64,000 bases of DNA, taken from Albirhodobacter sp048262715. GTDB taxonomy: Bacteria; Pseudomonadota; Alphaproteobacteria; Rhodobacterales; Rhodobacteraceae. Made by a program: the position numbers and the translations under genes. The first letter of the stretch is position 1; each line of letters starts with the position of its first letter. Below, one piece after another: positions 26,689 through 35,315 of this stretch. The stretch covers positions 372,001-436,000 of the forward strand of contig JBLXEV010000001.1 of assembly GCA_048262715.1 (NCBI GenBank), read 5' to 3'. Under the pieces are notes generated by a model. The model saw only the letters and a program-made list of their open reading frames with translations, searched no databases and had not been told where the DNA came from.

Positions 26689-27339
26689 ATGAAATCCGCC
26701 ATCCGGCCCCTGCCGTCCTATCTCACGCAGCGCTATCACGGTTGGAAAGCAACCACTTACACCGAGAATAGCGCCTGGTATAAGCGCCTTGCGAATGAGG
26801 GGCAGCGCCCGCGCGCTATGGTGATTTCGTGCTGCGATAGCCGCGTCCACGTGACATCCATCTTCGGCGCGGATCAGGGCGAGTTCTTCATCCACCGCAA
26901 TATCGCCAACCTTGTGCCGCCGTTCAATCCGGATGGCGATCACCACGGGACATCGGCCGCCGTTGAATATGCGGTGACAACATTGAAGGTCGCGCATCTG
27001 ATCGTGCTGGGCCATTCGCAATGTGGCGGTGTCGCAGGTTGCAGCGCGATGTGCGAAGGCCACGCGCCCGAGCTGGAAGAGAAAACCTCCTTTGTCGGCA
27101 CATGGCTCAACATTCTGCGCCCCGGATATGAGCGGGTGCGCGAGCTTCCGGCGGAGGAGCGTGTCGCCGCGCTGGAACGTGAAGCGGTGGTCGTCTCGCT
27201 CGAAAACCTGCTGACCTTCCCCTTTGTGCGCGAGATGGTCGAGGCAGGGAATATGACGCTGCACGGGCTTCTGACCGACATCGGCGAAGGCGCTTTGCTG
27301 CAATATGATCCCGAGACGGATGAGTTCACAGCGATCTAA
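26689..27339 (+). CDS. Beta-class carbonic anhydrase
   Basis: A 216-residue zinc enzyme that interconverts CO2 and bicarbonate in the cytoplasm. Zinc ligands and catalytic dyad are clear: C48-x-D50-x-R52 in ISCCDSRV, then H109-x-x-C112 in GHSQCGG. The length fits the bacterial beta class. The start has AGAGG about 10 bases upstream. It stands alone, divergent from the helical hypothetical gene, with its own 154-base promoter region. Confidence 0.95.
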   Translation: MKSAIRPLPSYLTQRYHGWKATTYTENSAWYKRLANEGQRPRAMVISCCDSRVHVTSIFGADQGEFFIHRNIANLVPPFNPDGDHHGTSAAVEYAVTTLKVAHLIVLGHSQCGGVAGCSAMCEGHAPELEEKTSFVGTWLNILRPGYERVRELPAEERVAALEREAVVVSLENLLTFPFVREMVEAGNMTLHGLLTDIGEGALLQYDPETDEFTAI

Positions 27340-27360
27340 GCTTGGCCTTCACCGGATGCT

Positions 27361-27376
27361 TTAAGGCGGCGTTAAC
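27361..27376. promoter_or_regulatory. CtrA-like binding site
   Basis: TTAA-N7-TTAAC (spacer GGCGGCG) fits the full CtrA consensus TTAA-N7-TTAA. It lies 34 bases before the ATG of the 158-residue gene, in the position of a core promoter element. Assignment rests only on the consensus match. Confidence 0.4.
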
Positions 27377-27409
27377 GTTGTTTTTGGAATTACGGGCCAA
27401 GCTGCCCGT

Positions 27410-27886
27410 ATGGAACAGCAACGACTCATCTCGATCAAACTGCCTCTCTCGCTGATCGCCGCGCTGGAACGGGCGGCCCATGCGGGGGAGGTCTCTCCGG
27501 CAGAAGTGATTCGCGCCGCTTTGAAAGCGTCTTTCCCGTCGCAGCGCGGCGGGGCAGCGGATGATGCGCAAGCGCGCGCCGATTTGGGTGCCGTGCGCGC
27601 GGCGCTTATGGAGGCGCAGGGCTGGCTCGATTTGCAGGGGCGGTTGCGCGCTCTGGGCTATGTGCTGCGCGTTGACGGCGAGGGGCTGATGCTCTGCACT
27701 TGGCCGATTGAGGCGCAGATCTTGCCCCTCACGGCGCTGGGCACGGATTTGCCAACACTTGCATTTCGGTTCCGTGCCCCGTTTCCGGGGATGGTGCCGC
27801 GCGCAATAGGCGCAGCACCGCTGTTTCGCAGCAAACGGGCGGGGCAGCCAAGAAGCCAGCCCGCCCGCGCGCCGGATGCCGCTTAG
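27410..27886 (+). CDS. Hypothetical protein with RHH-like N-terminus
   Basis: A 158-residue basic protein. The first 45 residues (RLISIKLPLSLIAALERAA, then SPAEVIRAALKASF) look like a ribbon-helix-helix DNA-binding fold: a short strand followed by two helices. The rest has no recognised domain, and the C-terminal 40 residues are rich in Arg, Pro and Ala. A CtrA-like box sits just upstream. The gene converges with the DUF4139 gene, overlapping it by 4 bases. The RHH assignment is tentative. Confidence 0.65.
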   Translation: MEQQRLISIKLPLSLIAALERAAHAGEVSPAEVIRAALKASFPSQRGGAADDAQARADLGAVRAALMEAQGWLDLQGRLRALGYVLRVDGEGLMLCTWPIEAQILPLTALGTDLPTLAFRFRAPFPGMVPRAIGAAPLFRSKRAGQPRSQPARAPDAA

Positions 27887-29475
27887 CGCAGGATCTTCCC
27901 GTCCGGCCAGCTCAGATCGCTCTCGATGCGGATTTCCTCGCTCGCGCCTGCGGCAAGATCGAGGTCCCAGGCCCAAACGCCGCGCTTGTTGTCAATATCC
28001 TTCGCGCTGGGCGCGGGGCTGGATTTCGCGCTGACGGTCAGGTTCTCCTGTTCCGAATAGGGAACACGGTCGAGCACGCGGATCGGCCAATCCTTCTGGG
28101 TCAGGTTTTCCACCGTGATCACCGTCACCTCATGACGTGCGTTGGATTTGGAGATAAACCCGCGATCGCCTTGCAGGGTTTCGGGCTCTGTCCGTTTGAC
28201 TTTCAGCCCGTCAATCGCGCCAAAGCCGACGCGCAGCTCATCGCCTGAAGCCGTCAGCGGCAGTTGCATAGCCCCTTTAAGCGCGCCATCCGCATAGAGC
28301 AGCGCCTCACCCGGCAGCATCAACTCGCCCGTGTTCTGCGTGGTCGCCACGAGATAGGCCGTGGTATCGGCCAAGGGAACCGCCTCCGCGCTGACATCCG
28401 CGTTCAGGTTCAGATGGGCGAGCGAGAGGCGCAAATCTTCGACCCCGTCGCGCAGATCAACCGTGGTGGGGTATTGGTAGACGACGGTTTCGCCCTGCGT
28501 GTCCATCGTCATATCCATCGAGACGGGGGCCGCTTCCGCATAGCCAGCCCCATCCATCGCGCTGAGAGAGCGTTCCGCCTTCATCATCGGCGCAGGCGCC
28601 GCCGGATCTTCGGCGCTGACCAGACGCGGCCAGATCTCGGAGGGCATCGCGCGCTCATTCGGGCGGGCGGTGGAGAGGGTCAGATCAACGCCGCTCCAAT
28701 CCTCGCCCGAGGCTTGCGATACGAGAACCGAGCGCTCCACATCCAGCGTTCCGGCCTCGCGGTCGAGGCGGATATCATAGGCCGGACGCCATGCGGCGGC
28801 ATCGGTATAGGTGGTGATGGTCAGCGTGCCGGAGCCCTCGATTTGCGCAGAGAGCGTGGCCAGCGGCGCGGAGTTCTCCAACGCTTTGAGCGCTTGACGG
28901 GCGCGCTCGAGCGCCTCCTGATCGGGCTTGAGCGCTGCCTCTGCCGCCTTCGCCTCTTCCTCTGCCTTATGCGCGGCCGTGGCGGCGATCAGCACCTCAT
29001 CTGCGACCATCCGCGCAAGATCCCGTAGCGCCTCCGGCTGCGCGCCCTCACCCGCCTGCATGCCGCGCAGGAAAGCGATTTCTTCCTCTGCCGCGCGCAC
29101 CTTCAAACGGATCGCGCCAATCTCGGCTTGCTTGCCCTCCAGCGCCGTCTCAAGCCGCTCGACCTCATCGCGCGCCGCCTTGATTTGCGGCGAGGTGAGG
29201 TCTGAGGTTGCAGGCTGGCGATCTGTTGCAAGCGAGACAGCGCCGAAGGTCACATCGCCCGCGAGGCGCAGCGAGTTGGCTTGGGTATTGGCGGGCAGAT
29301 CGGGGATGATGAGATCATGCTTCCCCTCGGGCGCATCGATCTTCACCTCTCGGGTCACTTGCGCGCCCCACGGGAAGATCGTCACAGCGGTGACTTTCGA
29401 GCGCGCCTCGATGGTATCGGCAAAAAGCGCGGCGGGGGCTGTGGAAAGCAGCAAAGCAAGACAGATAGGACGCAT
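27883..29475 (-). CDS. DUF4139 (MuiA-like) exported protein
   Basis: A 530-residue exported protein with a signal peptide at residues 1-19 (LALLLSTAPAALFA). An N-terminal DUF4140-like beta domain (VTAVTIFPWGAQVTREV) is followed by a coiled-coil hairpin of about residues 90-200 rich in Ala, Glu and Lys, and a C-terminal DUF4139 domain (AAWRPAYDIRLDREAGTLDV to WPIRVLDRVPYSEQENL). This is the layout of the mucoidy inhibitor A family; the biochemical role is unknown. It lies 103 bases downstream of asd on the same strand, beyond a terminator. Confidence 0.85.
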   Translation of the reverse strand: MRPICLALLLSTAPAALFADTIEARSKVTAVTIFPWGAQVTREVKIDAPEGKHDLIIPDLPANTQANSLRLAGDVTFGAVSLATDRQPATSDLTSPQIKAARDEVERLETALEGKQAEIGAIRLKVRAAEEEIAFLRGMQAGEGAQPEALRDLARMVADEVLIAATAAHKAEEEAKAAEAALKPDQEALERARQALKALENSAPLATLSAQIEGSGTLTITTYTDAAAWRPAYDIRLDREAGTLDVERSVLVSQASGEDWSGVDLTLSTARPNERAMPSEIWPRLVSAEDPAAPAPMMKAERSLSAMDGAGYAEAAPVSMDMTMDTQGETVVYQYPTTVDLRDGVEDLRLSLAHLNLNADVSAEAVPLADTTAYLVATTQNTGELMLPGEALLYADGALKGAMQLPLTASGDELRVGFGAIDGLKVKRTEPETLQGDRGFISKSNARHEVTVITVENLTQKDWPIRVLDRVPYSEQENLTVSAKSSPAPSAKDIDNKRGVWAWDLDLAAGASEEIRIESDLSWPDGKILR

Positions 29476-29531
29476 CGGGACCTCCGAAAATGATTTGCGT
29501 CACAGTCGCTTTGAGGCCCGCCAAAAGCAAG

Positions 29532-29554
29532 AGGGCGCCCGAGTAGGGCGCCCT
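29532..29554 (-). terminator. Terminator downstream of asd
   Basis: A 9-bp stem, AGGGCGCCC with GGGCGCCCT (29532-29540 and 29546-29554), has a 5-base loop. On the minus strand it follows the asd stop by 25 bases and leads into CTTGCTTTT. The T-run is interrupted, so the strength is uncertain. Confidence 0.7.
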
Positions 29555-29578
29555 CACGTTTCGGTCAGATCGAAGTGA

Positions 29579-30601
29579 TCAGCCCTTTTTCAGGCAGCGA
29601 TTGCCGAGCGTTTCTGCGATCTGAACTGCGTTGAGCGCAGCCCCTTTGCGCAGGTTGTCGGAGACGCACCACAGGTTGATCCCGTTGTCGATGGTCGGGT
29701 CTTGGCGGATCCGCGAGATGAAGGTCGCGTAATCGCCAACACATTCAACGGGGGTCATGTAGCCACCCGCTTCGCGCTTATCGATGACCATGATCCCCGG
29801 CGCTTCGCGCAGGATATCGCGGGCTTCGGCTTCGTCGAGGTGATCTTCAAACTCGATGTTGATCGATTCCGAGTGGCCGACGAACACCGGAACGCGCACG
29901 CAGGTCGCGGTCAGTTTGATCGACTTGTCGAGGATCTTCTTGGTTTCGGCGACCATCTTCCATTCTTCCTTGGTCGAGCCATCTTCCAAGAAGACGTCGA
30001 TATGCGGAATCACGTTGAAAGCGATCTGCTTGGGGTAGACCTTCGGCGCAACTTCCTGGCCGGGAACATACATGCCCTTGGTCTGATCCCACAGCTCGTC
30101 GATCGCCTCTTTGCCCGAGCCGGACACCGATTGGTAGGTCGAGACAACAACGCGTTTGATCTTCGCGCGGTCATGCAGCGGCTTGAGCGCGACAACCATC
30201 TGCGCCGTGGAGCAGTTCGGGTTGGCGATGATCATTTTCTTTTTATAGCCGTCGACGGCCTCGGGGTTCACTTCCGGAACCACCAGCGGCACATCCGCGT
30301 CATAGCGGTAGAGCGAGGAGTTATCGATCACGACGCAGCCTTGGGAGGCGGCGATGGGGGCGTATTTCTTCGTCGCATCGGAGCCGATGGCGAAGAGTGC
30401 GATATCCCAACCGGTGAAATCGAAGCCTTCAATATCCTTAGTCTTCAAAGTCTTGTCGCCGAACGAGACCTCAGTGCCGAGCGAGCGGCGCGATGCGAGA
30501 ACGGCGATTTCATCCACCGGGAATTGGCGTTCGGACAGAATGTTGAGCATTTCGCGCCCGACATTCCCCGTGGCGCCAGCGATGACGACTTTGTAGCCCA
30601 T
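29579..30601 (-). CDS. asd: Aspartate-semialdehyde dehydrogenase
   Basis: A 340-residue NADPH enzyme that reduces beta-aspartyl phosphate to aspartate semialdehyde, feeding lysine/diaminopimelate, threonine and methionine synthesis. The NADP-binding GATGNVGREM lies at the N-terminus, the catalytic Cys is in IANPNCSTAQMV, and the C-terminal His region is VPVFVGHSESINIEF. The length is standard. AGGAGG sits about 5 bases before the ATG. Together with dapD (55.1 kb) it supplies diaminopimelate for the cell wall. Confidence 0.97.
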   Translation of the reverse strand: MGYKVVIAGATGNVGREMLNILSERQFPVDEIAVLASRRSLGTEVSFGDKTLKTKDIEGFDFTGWDIALFAIGSDATKKYAPIAASQGCVVIDNSSLYRYDADVPLVVPEVNPEAVDGYKKKMIIANPNCSTAQMVVALKPLHDRAKIKRVVVSTYQSVSGSGKEAIDELWDQTKGMYVPGQEVAPKVYPKQIAFNVIPHIDVFLEDGSTKEEWKMVAETKKILDKSIKLTATCVRVPVFVGHSESINIEFEDHLDEAEARDILREAPGIMVIDKREAGGYMTPVECVGDYATFISRIRQDPTIDNGINLWCVSDNLRKGAALNAVQIAETLGNRCLKKG

Positions 30602-30664
30602 AAGGACCTCCTATGATATAGAACGACGCCGTTTACCGCATAGGGCGCGTGAGGGGAAGCGGAT

Positions 30665-31876
30665 TTATCCGCGCGCCTTATTCCATTGGCCTATTTCGTC
30701 CGGCGCAGAGCGCGAGAACAGGTAGGCAAACAGGCCGAGCGCAATCGGAATCGCGAAGAAACCGATCAGCGTGCTGTAGGTCTGTTCTGGCGTGCCGGTC
30801 TCCGAGGCGATCCGGTAGACGGGGCGCGAGGCAAATTGCGCCAGCGCAGAGCCACTGATCGAGAACAGGTTGAGGAAGGTCACACCGCGCCCGACAAGAT
30901 GCGGCGGCATGAATGCCCGCCCATGGGCGATCAGCGAGGGGAAGGCCGCGCCGAAGAAGCCGATGGCCGCGAGCAGCGCCGTCACCCGCCAAAGTGGCGC
31001 GTCAGGGGCGGCGGCCAGCGCGAGGATCGAGGTGAGGAGCAGCGCCGTGCCCAGAATATTGGTCCGCTTGTGTGAGCCGAGGATCCGCTCTGCCGCGCCG
31101 TAGACGAAATTCCCCGCGACCATCGCCAAGCCCATCGTCAGTGTCACCCAGCCGATGGTTTCCTTGCTTACATGATGGACCTCGGTCAGCAGCGGCCCGG
31201 CCCAGACACCGCGAATGCCCGCCGCCGGCATATAATTCACCATCATCAGCGCGAGGATCGCCCATATCCCCGGAATCTTGAGAATGTCCATCAGGGAGCC
31301 CGCGCCCGAGTCCGGCATCTGCGCGCGTTCCGGATCGCGCAGGAAGGCCCAGATCGCGGCAGCGGTGGCGAAGGTTACCAGCGTCAGCCCCCAAAGTGTC
31401 GTGCGCCAGCCGATGGTATCAATGACCCAGACCAGCGGCGCTGTCCCCGCGATATTCCCGAGCGACCCCAGCGCCACGATCAGCCCTGCCATCGTGCCAA
31501 AGGTCGCAGGGGGCAGTGTCCGCGCGATCAGATAATAGGATCCCATCAAAACCGGCGCGCAGCCGATCCCGATGAGAAGCATGGCGATATGGATGCCCCA
31601 TGGCCCCTGCGCGAGCGCAAAGCTCGCAGCCCCGCCGCCGCCGCCGATGGCCAGCACCAGCGCCACGACACGGCGCGGCCCGACGGTATCGAGCCAACGC
31701 CCGATTGGAATCTGCATCGCGGCAAAGCCGAGATACCAAAGCCCGAGCGAGGTCGCGAGATCGGCTGGCCCTGCGCCGATTTCACTGTTCAGAACAGGGG
31801 AGAGAACCGCGAGAAAGGCACGGTAAAACTGGCTGAGCACATAGCCCAGAATAAGTGTCGCGAGTCCTGCGGTCAT
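30665..31876 (-). CDS. MFS transporter
   Basis: A 403-residue permease with about twelve hydrophobic helices in two halves. The N-half carries the MFS A-motif region (GRWLDTVGPRRVVAL between helices 2 and 3). Substrate cannot be inferred. A large inverted repeat (31900-31970) stands just upstream of the start, between this gene and marR. It is transcribed in the same direction as the comF-grxC-nit-marR genes but is probably separate. Confidence 0.88.
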   Translation of the reverse strand: MTAGLATLILGYVLSQFYRAFLAVLSPVLNSEIGAGPADLATSLGLWYLGFAAMQIPIGRWLDTVGPRRVVALVLAIGGGGGAASFALAQGPWGIHIAMLLIGIGCAPVLMGSYYLIARTLPPATFGTMAGLIVALGSLGNIAGTAPLVWVIDTIGWRTTLWGLTLVTFATAAAIWAFLRDPERAQMPDSGAGSLMDILKIPGIWAILALMMVNYMPAAGIRGVWAGPLLTEVHHVSKETIGWVTLTMGLAMVAGNFVYGAAERILGSHKRTNILGTALLLTSILALAAAPDAPLWRVTALLAAIGFFGAAFPSLIAHGRAFMPPHLVGRGVTFLNLFSISGSALAQFASRPVYRIASETGTPEQTYSTLIGFFAIPIALGLFAYLFSRSAPDEIGQWNKARG

Positions 31877-31899
31877 GATACCCCTTCAAGGGCGTCACG

Positions 31900-31970
31900 G
31901 CCCTCCCCCTTGCGCCTCCTCGCGCGCGCTCACGCTGGCGTGAAAGGGGGCAAGGTGCAAGGGGGAGGGC
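31900..31970. terminator. Long inverted repeat between marR and MFS genes
   Basis: A perfect 14-bp inverted repeat (31900-31913 and 31957-31970, arm GCCCTCCCCCTTGC) encloses 43 bases that contain a second dyad, CACGC/GCGTG (31931-31942). It could end the comF-marR transcript, though no T-run follows, or act as a binding or RNA structure before the MFS gene. Type given as the most likely role. Confidence 0.4.
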
Positions 31971-32005
31971 GAAATATATAAAGAAGGGCAGGGCGGTAGC
32001 GCGGC

Positions 32006-32446
32006 TTATTGCTCTTCCAGTCGCGTCCGCAATTCGCGCAGAACCGGCAGCGCTTGGCGCACTTTATCTTCGCCAATCCCGCGCACGATATCGCTGATGA
32101 CGGGCATGAAGGCCGCCAGCGCCGCATCGCGGGCGGCGCGGCCCGCAGGCGAGATCGCCACGAATTTGCGCCGCGCATCATCCCAATCGGGGCGGATATG
32201 GATATGCCCCGCCCACACCAGCTTGGAAAGCGTGTTTGTCATCGCGCCGCGGGTGACGTGGAAGGTCGCCGCGAGCTGCGCGGGCGTGCGCTCTTCGTTG
32301 AAATGCGCGAGGTGGTTGAGCACGGAGAAATGCGAGATTTCCATGCCTTTTGGCAATGCCCGAGAGACGCGGTTGCGCGCGAGCTGATCGGCCATGAACA
32401 CTTCCGCGAAGAGCGCGGCGGCCAGTGGATCGGCGCTCTCGCTCAT
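32006..32446 (-). CDS. MarR-family transcriptional regulator
   Basis: A 146-residue winged-helix protein. The MarR pattern is clear: EISHFSVLNHLAH, then the HTH RTPAQLAATFHVTRGAMTNTLSKL, then the wing HIRPDWDDARRKFVAISPAG. Last gene of the comF-grxC-nitrilase-marR run; its ATG overlaps the nitrilase stop as ATGA. Ligand and targets unknown. Confidence 0.9.
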   Translation of the reverse strand: MSESADPLAAALFAEVFMADQLARNRVSRALPKGMEISHFSVLNHLAHFNEERTPAQLAATFHVTRGAMTNTLSKLVWAGHIHIRPDWDDARRKFVAISPAGRAARDAALAAFMPVISDIVRGIGEDKVRQALPVLRELRTRLEEQ

Positions 32447-33321
32447 GGCGCATCCTTTGCGATAGGCGTGGGTAGGGAAAAGGCGCGGTCATGGGTGATC
32501 GACGGCACGCGCCCCCGCGCGCGGGCGACCTCGGCCAGATCCAGATCGACGACCATGATACCCTCTGCTTCGCCGCCATCCGCGAGAACCTCCCCCCAAG
32601 GGGCGATGACCAGCGAGTGGCCATAGGTGCGGCGCGGGTGTTTCGGGGCACCGCCCTTGGTCGCCGCGTGCAGCCCGCATTGCGCGGGGGCCAGCACGAA
32701 GCAGCCCGTCTCGATCGCGCGGGCACGCAGCAGCACCTCCCAATGGGCGGCGCCCGTTGTATCGTTGAACGCGGCGGGCAGGGTGAGAATTTGCGCGCCC
32801 GCATGGGCCAGCGCGCGAAACAGATGCGGGAACCGCAGATCGTAGCACACTGCCATGCCGATCGTCGCCTCGTCCGCCGCAGTTGTCACCATCGCCGTTA
32901 TCGCCGCATCGCCGGGCCGATAGGCGGCACTCTCGCGGTAGCTTTCGGTTTCCGAGACGGTGACATCGAACATATGAATTTTATCGTAACGCGCTTTGAT
33001 CTCGCCGTCCGGCCCGATCAAGAACGAGCGGTTCGCAAAGCGGCCATCGGCATCGCCCGTCTTGATCCCGAGCGAGCCGATCAGAAGCGTGACGCCGAGG
33101 CGCTGCGCCTCCGCGCATAGGGCACGCAGGGTGATATCGTCGCTCTCGTGCTGCAAGGTCGCGGCCTGATAGGCGCGATCCGACGACAGCAGATTGGTGC
33201 ATTCCGGCGTCAGGATGAACGTGGCCCCCTCGCCCGCAGCCTGCGCGATCAACGCGCGGGTGCGGGCGAGGTTTGCCACCGGATCATCCGAGACGTTCAG
33301 CTGGACAAGGCCAACACGCAT
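32443..33321 (-). CDS. Carbon-nitrogen hydrolase (Nit-type)
   Basis: A 292-residue nitrilase-superfamily amidase. The catalytic triad is visible: E40 in FILTPECTN, K114 in RYDKIHMFDV and C159 in MAVCYDLRFP. The closest type is the Nit1/Nit2 branch (deaminated glutathione or omega-amidase activity), which fits its pairing with a glutaredoxin. ATG 33321 overlaps the grxC stop (TGATG); an in-frame GTG one codon earlier is less likely. Confidence 0.92.
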   Translation of the reverse strand: MRVGLVQLNVSDDPVANLARTRALIAQAAGEGATFILTPECTNLLSSDRAYQAATLQHESDDITLRALCAEAQRLGVTLLIGSLGIKTGDADGRFANRSFLIGPDGEIKARYDKIHMFDVTVSETESYRESAAYRPGDAAITAMVTTAADEATIGMAVCYDLRFPHLFRALAHAGAQILTLPAAFNDTTGAAHWEVLLRARAIETGCFVLAPAQCGLHAATKGGAPKHPRRTYGHSLVIAPWGEVLADGGEAEGIMVVDLDLAEVARARGRVPSITHDRAFSLPTPIAKDAP

Positions 33322-33575
33322 CACGCGAGCAGCGCGTCGAGTTTGCCCGCCTGTTCGAGGGCGTAAAGATCGTCGCAGCCACCGACATGGGTCTCGCCGA
33401 TGAAGATCTGCGGAACGCTGCGTTTGCCGCCTGCGCGGTCTGTCATCGCGCTGCGGATCGCCGGATCGACGGAGACGTCGGTCTCCTCATAGCTCACGCC
33501 TTTTTCCGCCAGCAGCGCTTTTGCGCGGTGGCAATAGGGGCAAGTCGGGGTGGTGTAGATTTCAACACGTTGCAT
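33321..33575 (-). CDS. grxC: Glutaredoxin 3
   Basis: An 84-residue dithiol glutaredoxin reducing disulfides with glutathione in the cytoplasm. The active site is C12-P-Y-C15, with the TVP-like loop RSVPQIFIGE and the glutathione-binding GGCDDL near the C-terminus. Length typical of GrxC. It follows comF by 64 bases and is coupled to the nitrilase gene. Confidence 0.95.
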   Translation of the reverse strand: MQRVEIYTTPTCPYCHRAKALLAEKGVSYEETDVSVDPAIRSAMTDRAGGKRSVPQIFIGETHVGGCDDLYALEQAGKLDALLA

Positions 33576-33639
33576 CGGTATCCCTTTCAGTCGTTCCGGT
33601 CCTGCGTCAGGCCGGACAGTTGGCGGTGACTATAGGGAT

Positions 33640-34383
33640 TTAGGCATCCCGCGCAACGCGTGCCAGTACCGCCACCGAAACGATTGCAGCGCCGCCCGCG
33701 CGGCAGGCCTCGGCGCAGGCCGCGAGGGTCGCGCCGGAGGTCAGGACATCATCGACAATCAGGATCTCGCGGCCTTGGATCGCGCCTGCAAACCGTGGGG
33801 TGACGCAGATCGCGCCGCTGAGGTTCGCCGCGCGCTCCGCCGCTGATTTTCCGCCTTGGCTGGCCGTCGGCTGGGGGCGCGACAGTAAATCGGGAATATG
33901 CTCCAACCCATGCGCTGCCGCGATCCGCTGTGAGAGGAGCGCGGATTGATTGTAGCGCCGCTCGAAGAACCGCTTGCGGTGCAAGGGTACGGGGGCCACC
34001 AGCATCCCGTCATGGATGAGAGGGGCCGCCGCCGCCGCCAGCCACCGCGCCAAAGGTTTTGCCAGCAGGTGCCGATCGTTCTTAAGCGCGAGGACCATGT
34101 CGCGCCCCTTGCCGGTATAGAGAAACACCGCCCGCCCACGCGCCCAAGGCCGCGGGGAAGCGGCGCAGTGATCGCAGAGCGCGGGGGCCTGTTCCTCCTC
34201 CCCCGGCAGGGGCAGGCCGCAGCAATCGCAGGCCAGACCACGGATAAAATCCGTCTCGCCCCAGCAGGCGGCGCAGAGCCCGCCCTCATCCATCACGAAT
34301 TCCGCGCAGCAGGCACAGCGCGGCGGAAAGACCGCATCCAGCGCGTGCTTCGCGATCTGGCTAAGCGAGGTCCGAAGCATCAT
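33640..34383 (-). CDS. comF: ComF family phosphoribosyltransferase-like protein
   Basis: A 247-residue ComF protein with an N-terminal zinc-finger region (CACCAEF, CAACWGE, CDCCGLPL, CDHCA) and a C-terminal PRTase-like domain with the PRPP motif ILIVDDVLTSGAT. In naturally transformable bacteria ComF takes part in DNA uptake; in most alphaproteobacteria the role is unproved. Divergent from the methyltransferase gene at 34443 with a 59-base gap. The two N-terminal Met codons leave the start uncertain by one residue. Confidence 0.92.
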   Translation of the reverse strand: MMLRTSLSQIAKHALDAVFPPRCACCAEFVMDEGGLCAACWGETDFIRGLACDCCGLPLPGEEEQAPALCDHCAASPRPWARGRAVFLYTGKGRDMVLALKNDRHLLAKPLARWLAAAAAPLIHDGMLVAPVPLHRKRFFERRYNQSALLSQRIAAAHGLEHIPDLLSRPQPTASQGGKSAAERAANLSGAICVTPRFAGAIQGREILIVDDVLTSGATLAACAEACRAGGAAIVSVAVLARVARDA

Positions 34384-34442
34384 CGCGTCTCTGGCATCCG
34401 GCCCTCTGGTAACCGATTGGCTTGCTGCTTAATATATGCGCC

Positions 34443-35315
34443 ATGACGACACCTCCCGCGCTGACTGATCGCCCCGCCCATCTTGCCCACCGCGCCCGCG
34501 CCACGCGCGCTGGGCTGTTTTTGCATGAGGACGCGGCCGCCGAGATTGAGGAGAGGCTGAGCGAGGTTAACAAATCGTTTACGTCTCCCGCGATCGTCAC
34601 CGGTTTCCCCGATCCGTGGCGCGAAATCTTCCCCAATGCTAAAATCGTGCCGGATGACGAGGTGCTGGATCTGGTGCCGCAAGAGCATGATCTGGTGATC
34701 CATGCGCTCGGTCTGCATTGGGCGAATGATCCGGTGGGGCAATTGGTGCAATGTCGCCGCGCGCTCAAGCCGGACGGGTTCTTTATCGGCGTGGCTTTTG
34801 GCGGGCAGACCCTGTCGGAGCTGCGTGCGGCCCTCGCGCAGGCGGAGGTCGAGGTCACGGGCGGGCTCTCGCCCCGCATCTTGCCGATGGGCGAGATCCG
34901 CGATCTGGGCGGGCTTTTGCAGCGGGCGGGCTATGCCCTTCCGGTGGCGGATAGTGCGCTCAAATCGGTGATGTATCGCGATGCGCTGCACCTGATGCGC
35001 GATCTGCGCGCGATGGGCGAGACCAATGCGCTCACCAGCCGGATCCGCCACTTCACCCGTCGTGCGGTGATCGCCCGCGCGGCACAGATTTATGGCGAGA
35101 GCTTTGCGCAGCATGACCGTATCCGCGCCAGTTTCGAGATGATTTATCTCAGCGGCTGGGCCCCGCATGAAAGCCAGCAAAAGCCGCTCAAACCTGGTTC
35201 GGCGCAGATGCGACTTGCCGACGCATTGGCGCAGGCGCAGCTTGACGCGGCCCCCATGGCGGCTAAGTCGGACACAACAAGCCAGAGTGGCGAGCAGAAC
35301 GAGGGATTTGAGTGA
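34443..35315 (+). CDS. SAM-dependent methyltransferase (BioC/NDUFAF5-like)
   Basis: A 290-residue class I methyltransferase-like protein. Post-motif stretches LVIHALGLHWANDPVGQLVQCRRALKPDG and FGGQTLSELRAAL are recognisable, but the glycine-rich SAM motif I is weak (AIVTGFPDPWRE). The pattern resembles NDUFAF5, the factor that modifies complex I subunit NDUFS7 in mitochondria, and BioC. ATG 34443 is chosen over an upstream TTG. It overlaps hemH by 4 bases (ATGA), as expected for a respiratory-related gene pair. Confidence 0.82.
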   Translation: MTTPPALTDRPAHLAHRARATRAGLFLHEDAAAEIEERLSEVNKSFTSPAIVTGFPDPWREIFPNAKIVPDDEVLDLVPQEHDLVIHALGLHWANDPVGQLVQCRRALKPDGFFIGVAFGGQTLSELRAALAQAEVEVTGGLSPRILPMGEIRDLGGLLQRAGYALPVADSALKSVMYRDALHLMRDLRAMGETNALTSRIRHFTRRAVIARAAQIYGESFAQHDRIRASFEMIYLSGWAPHESQQKPLKPGSAQMRLADALAQAQLDAAPMAAKSDTTSQSGEQNEGFE

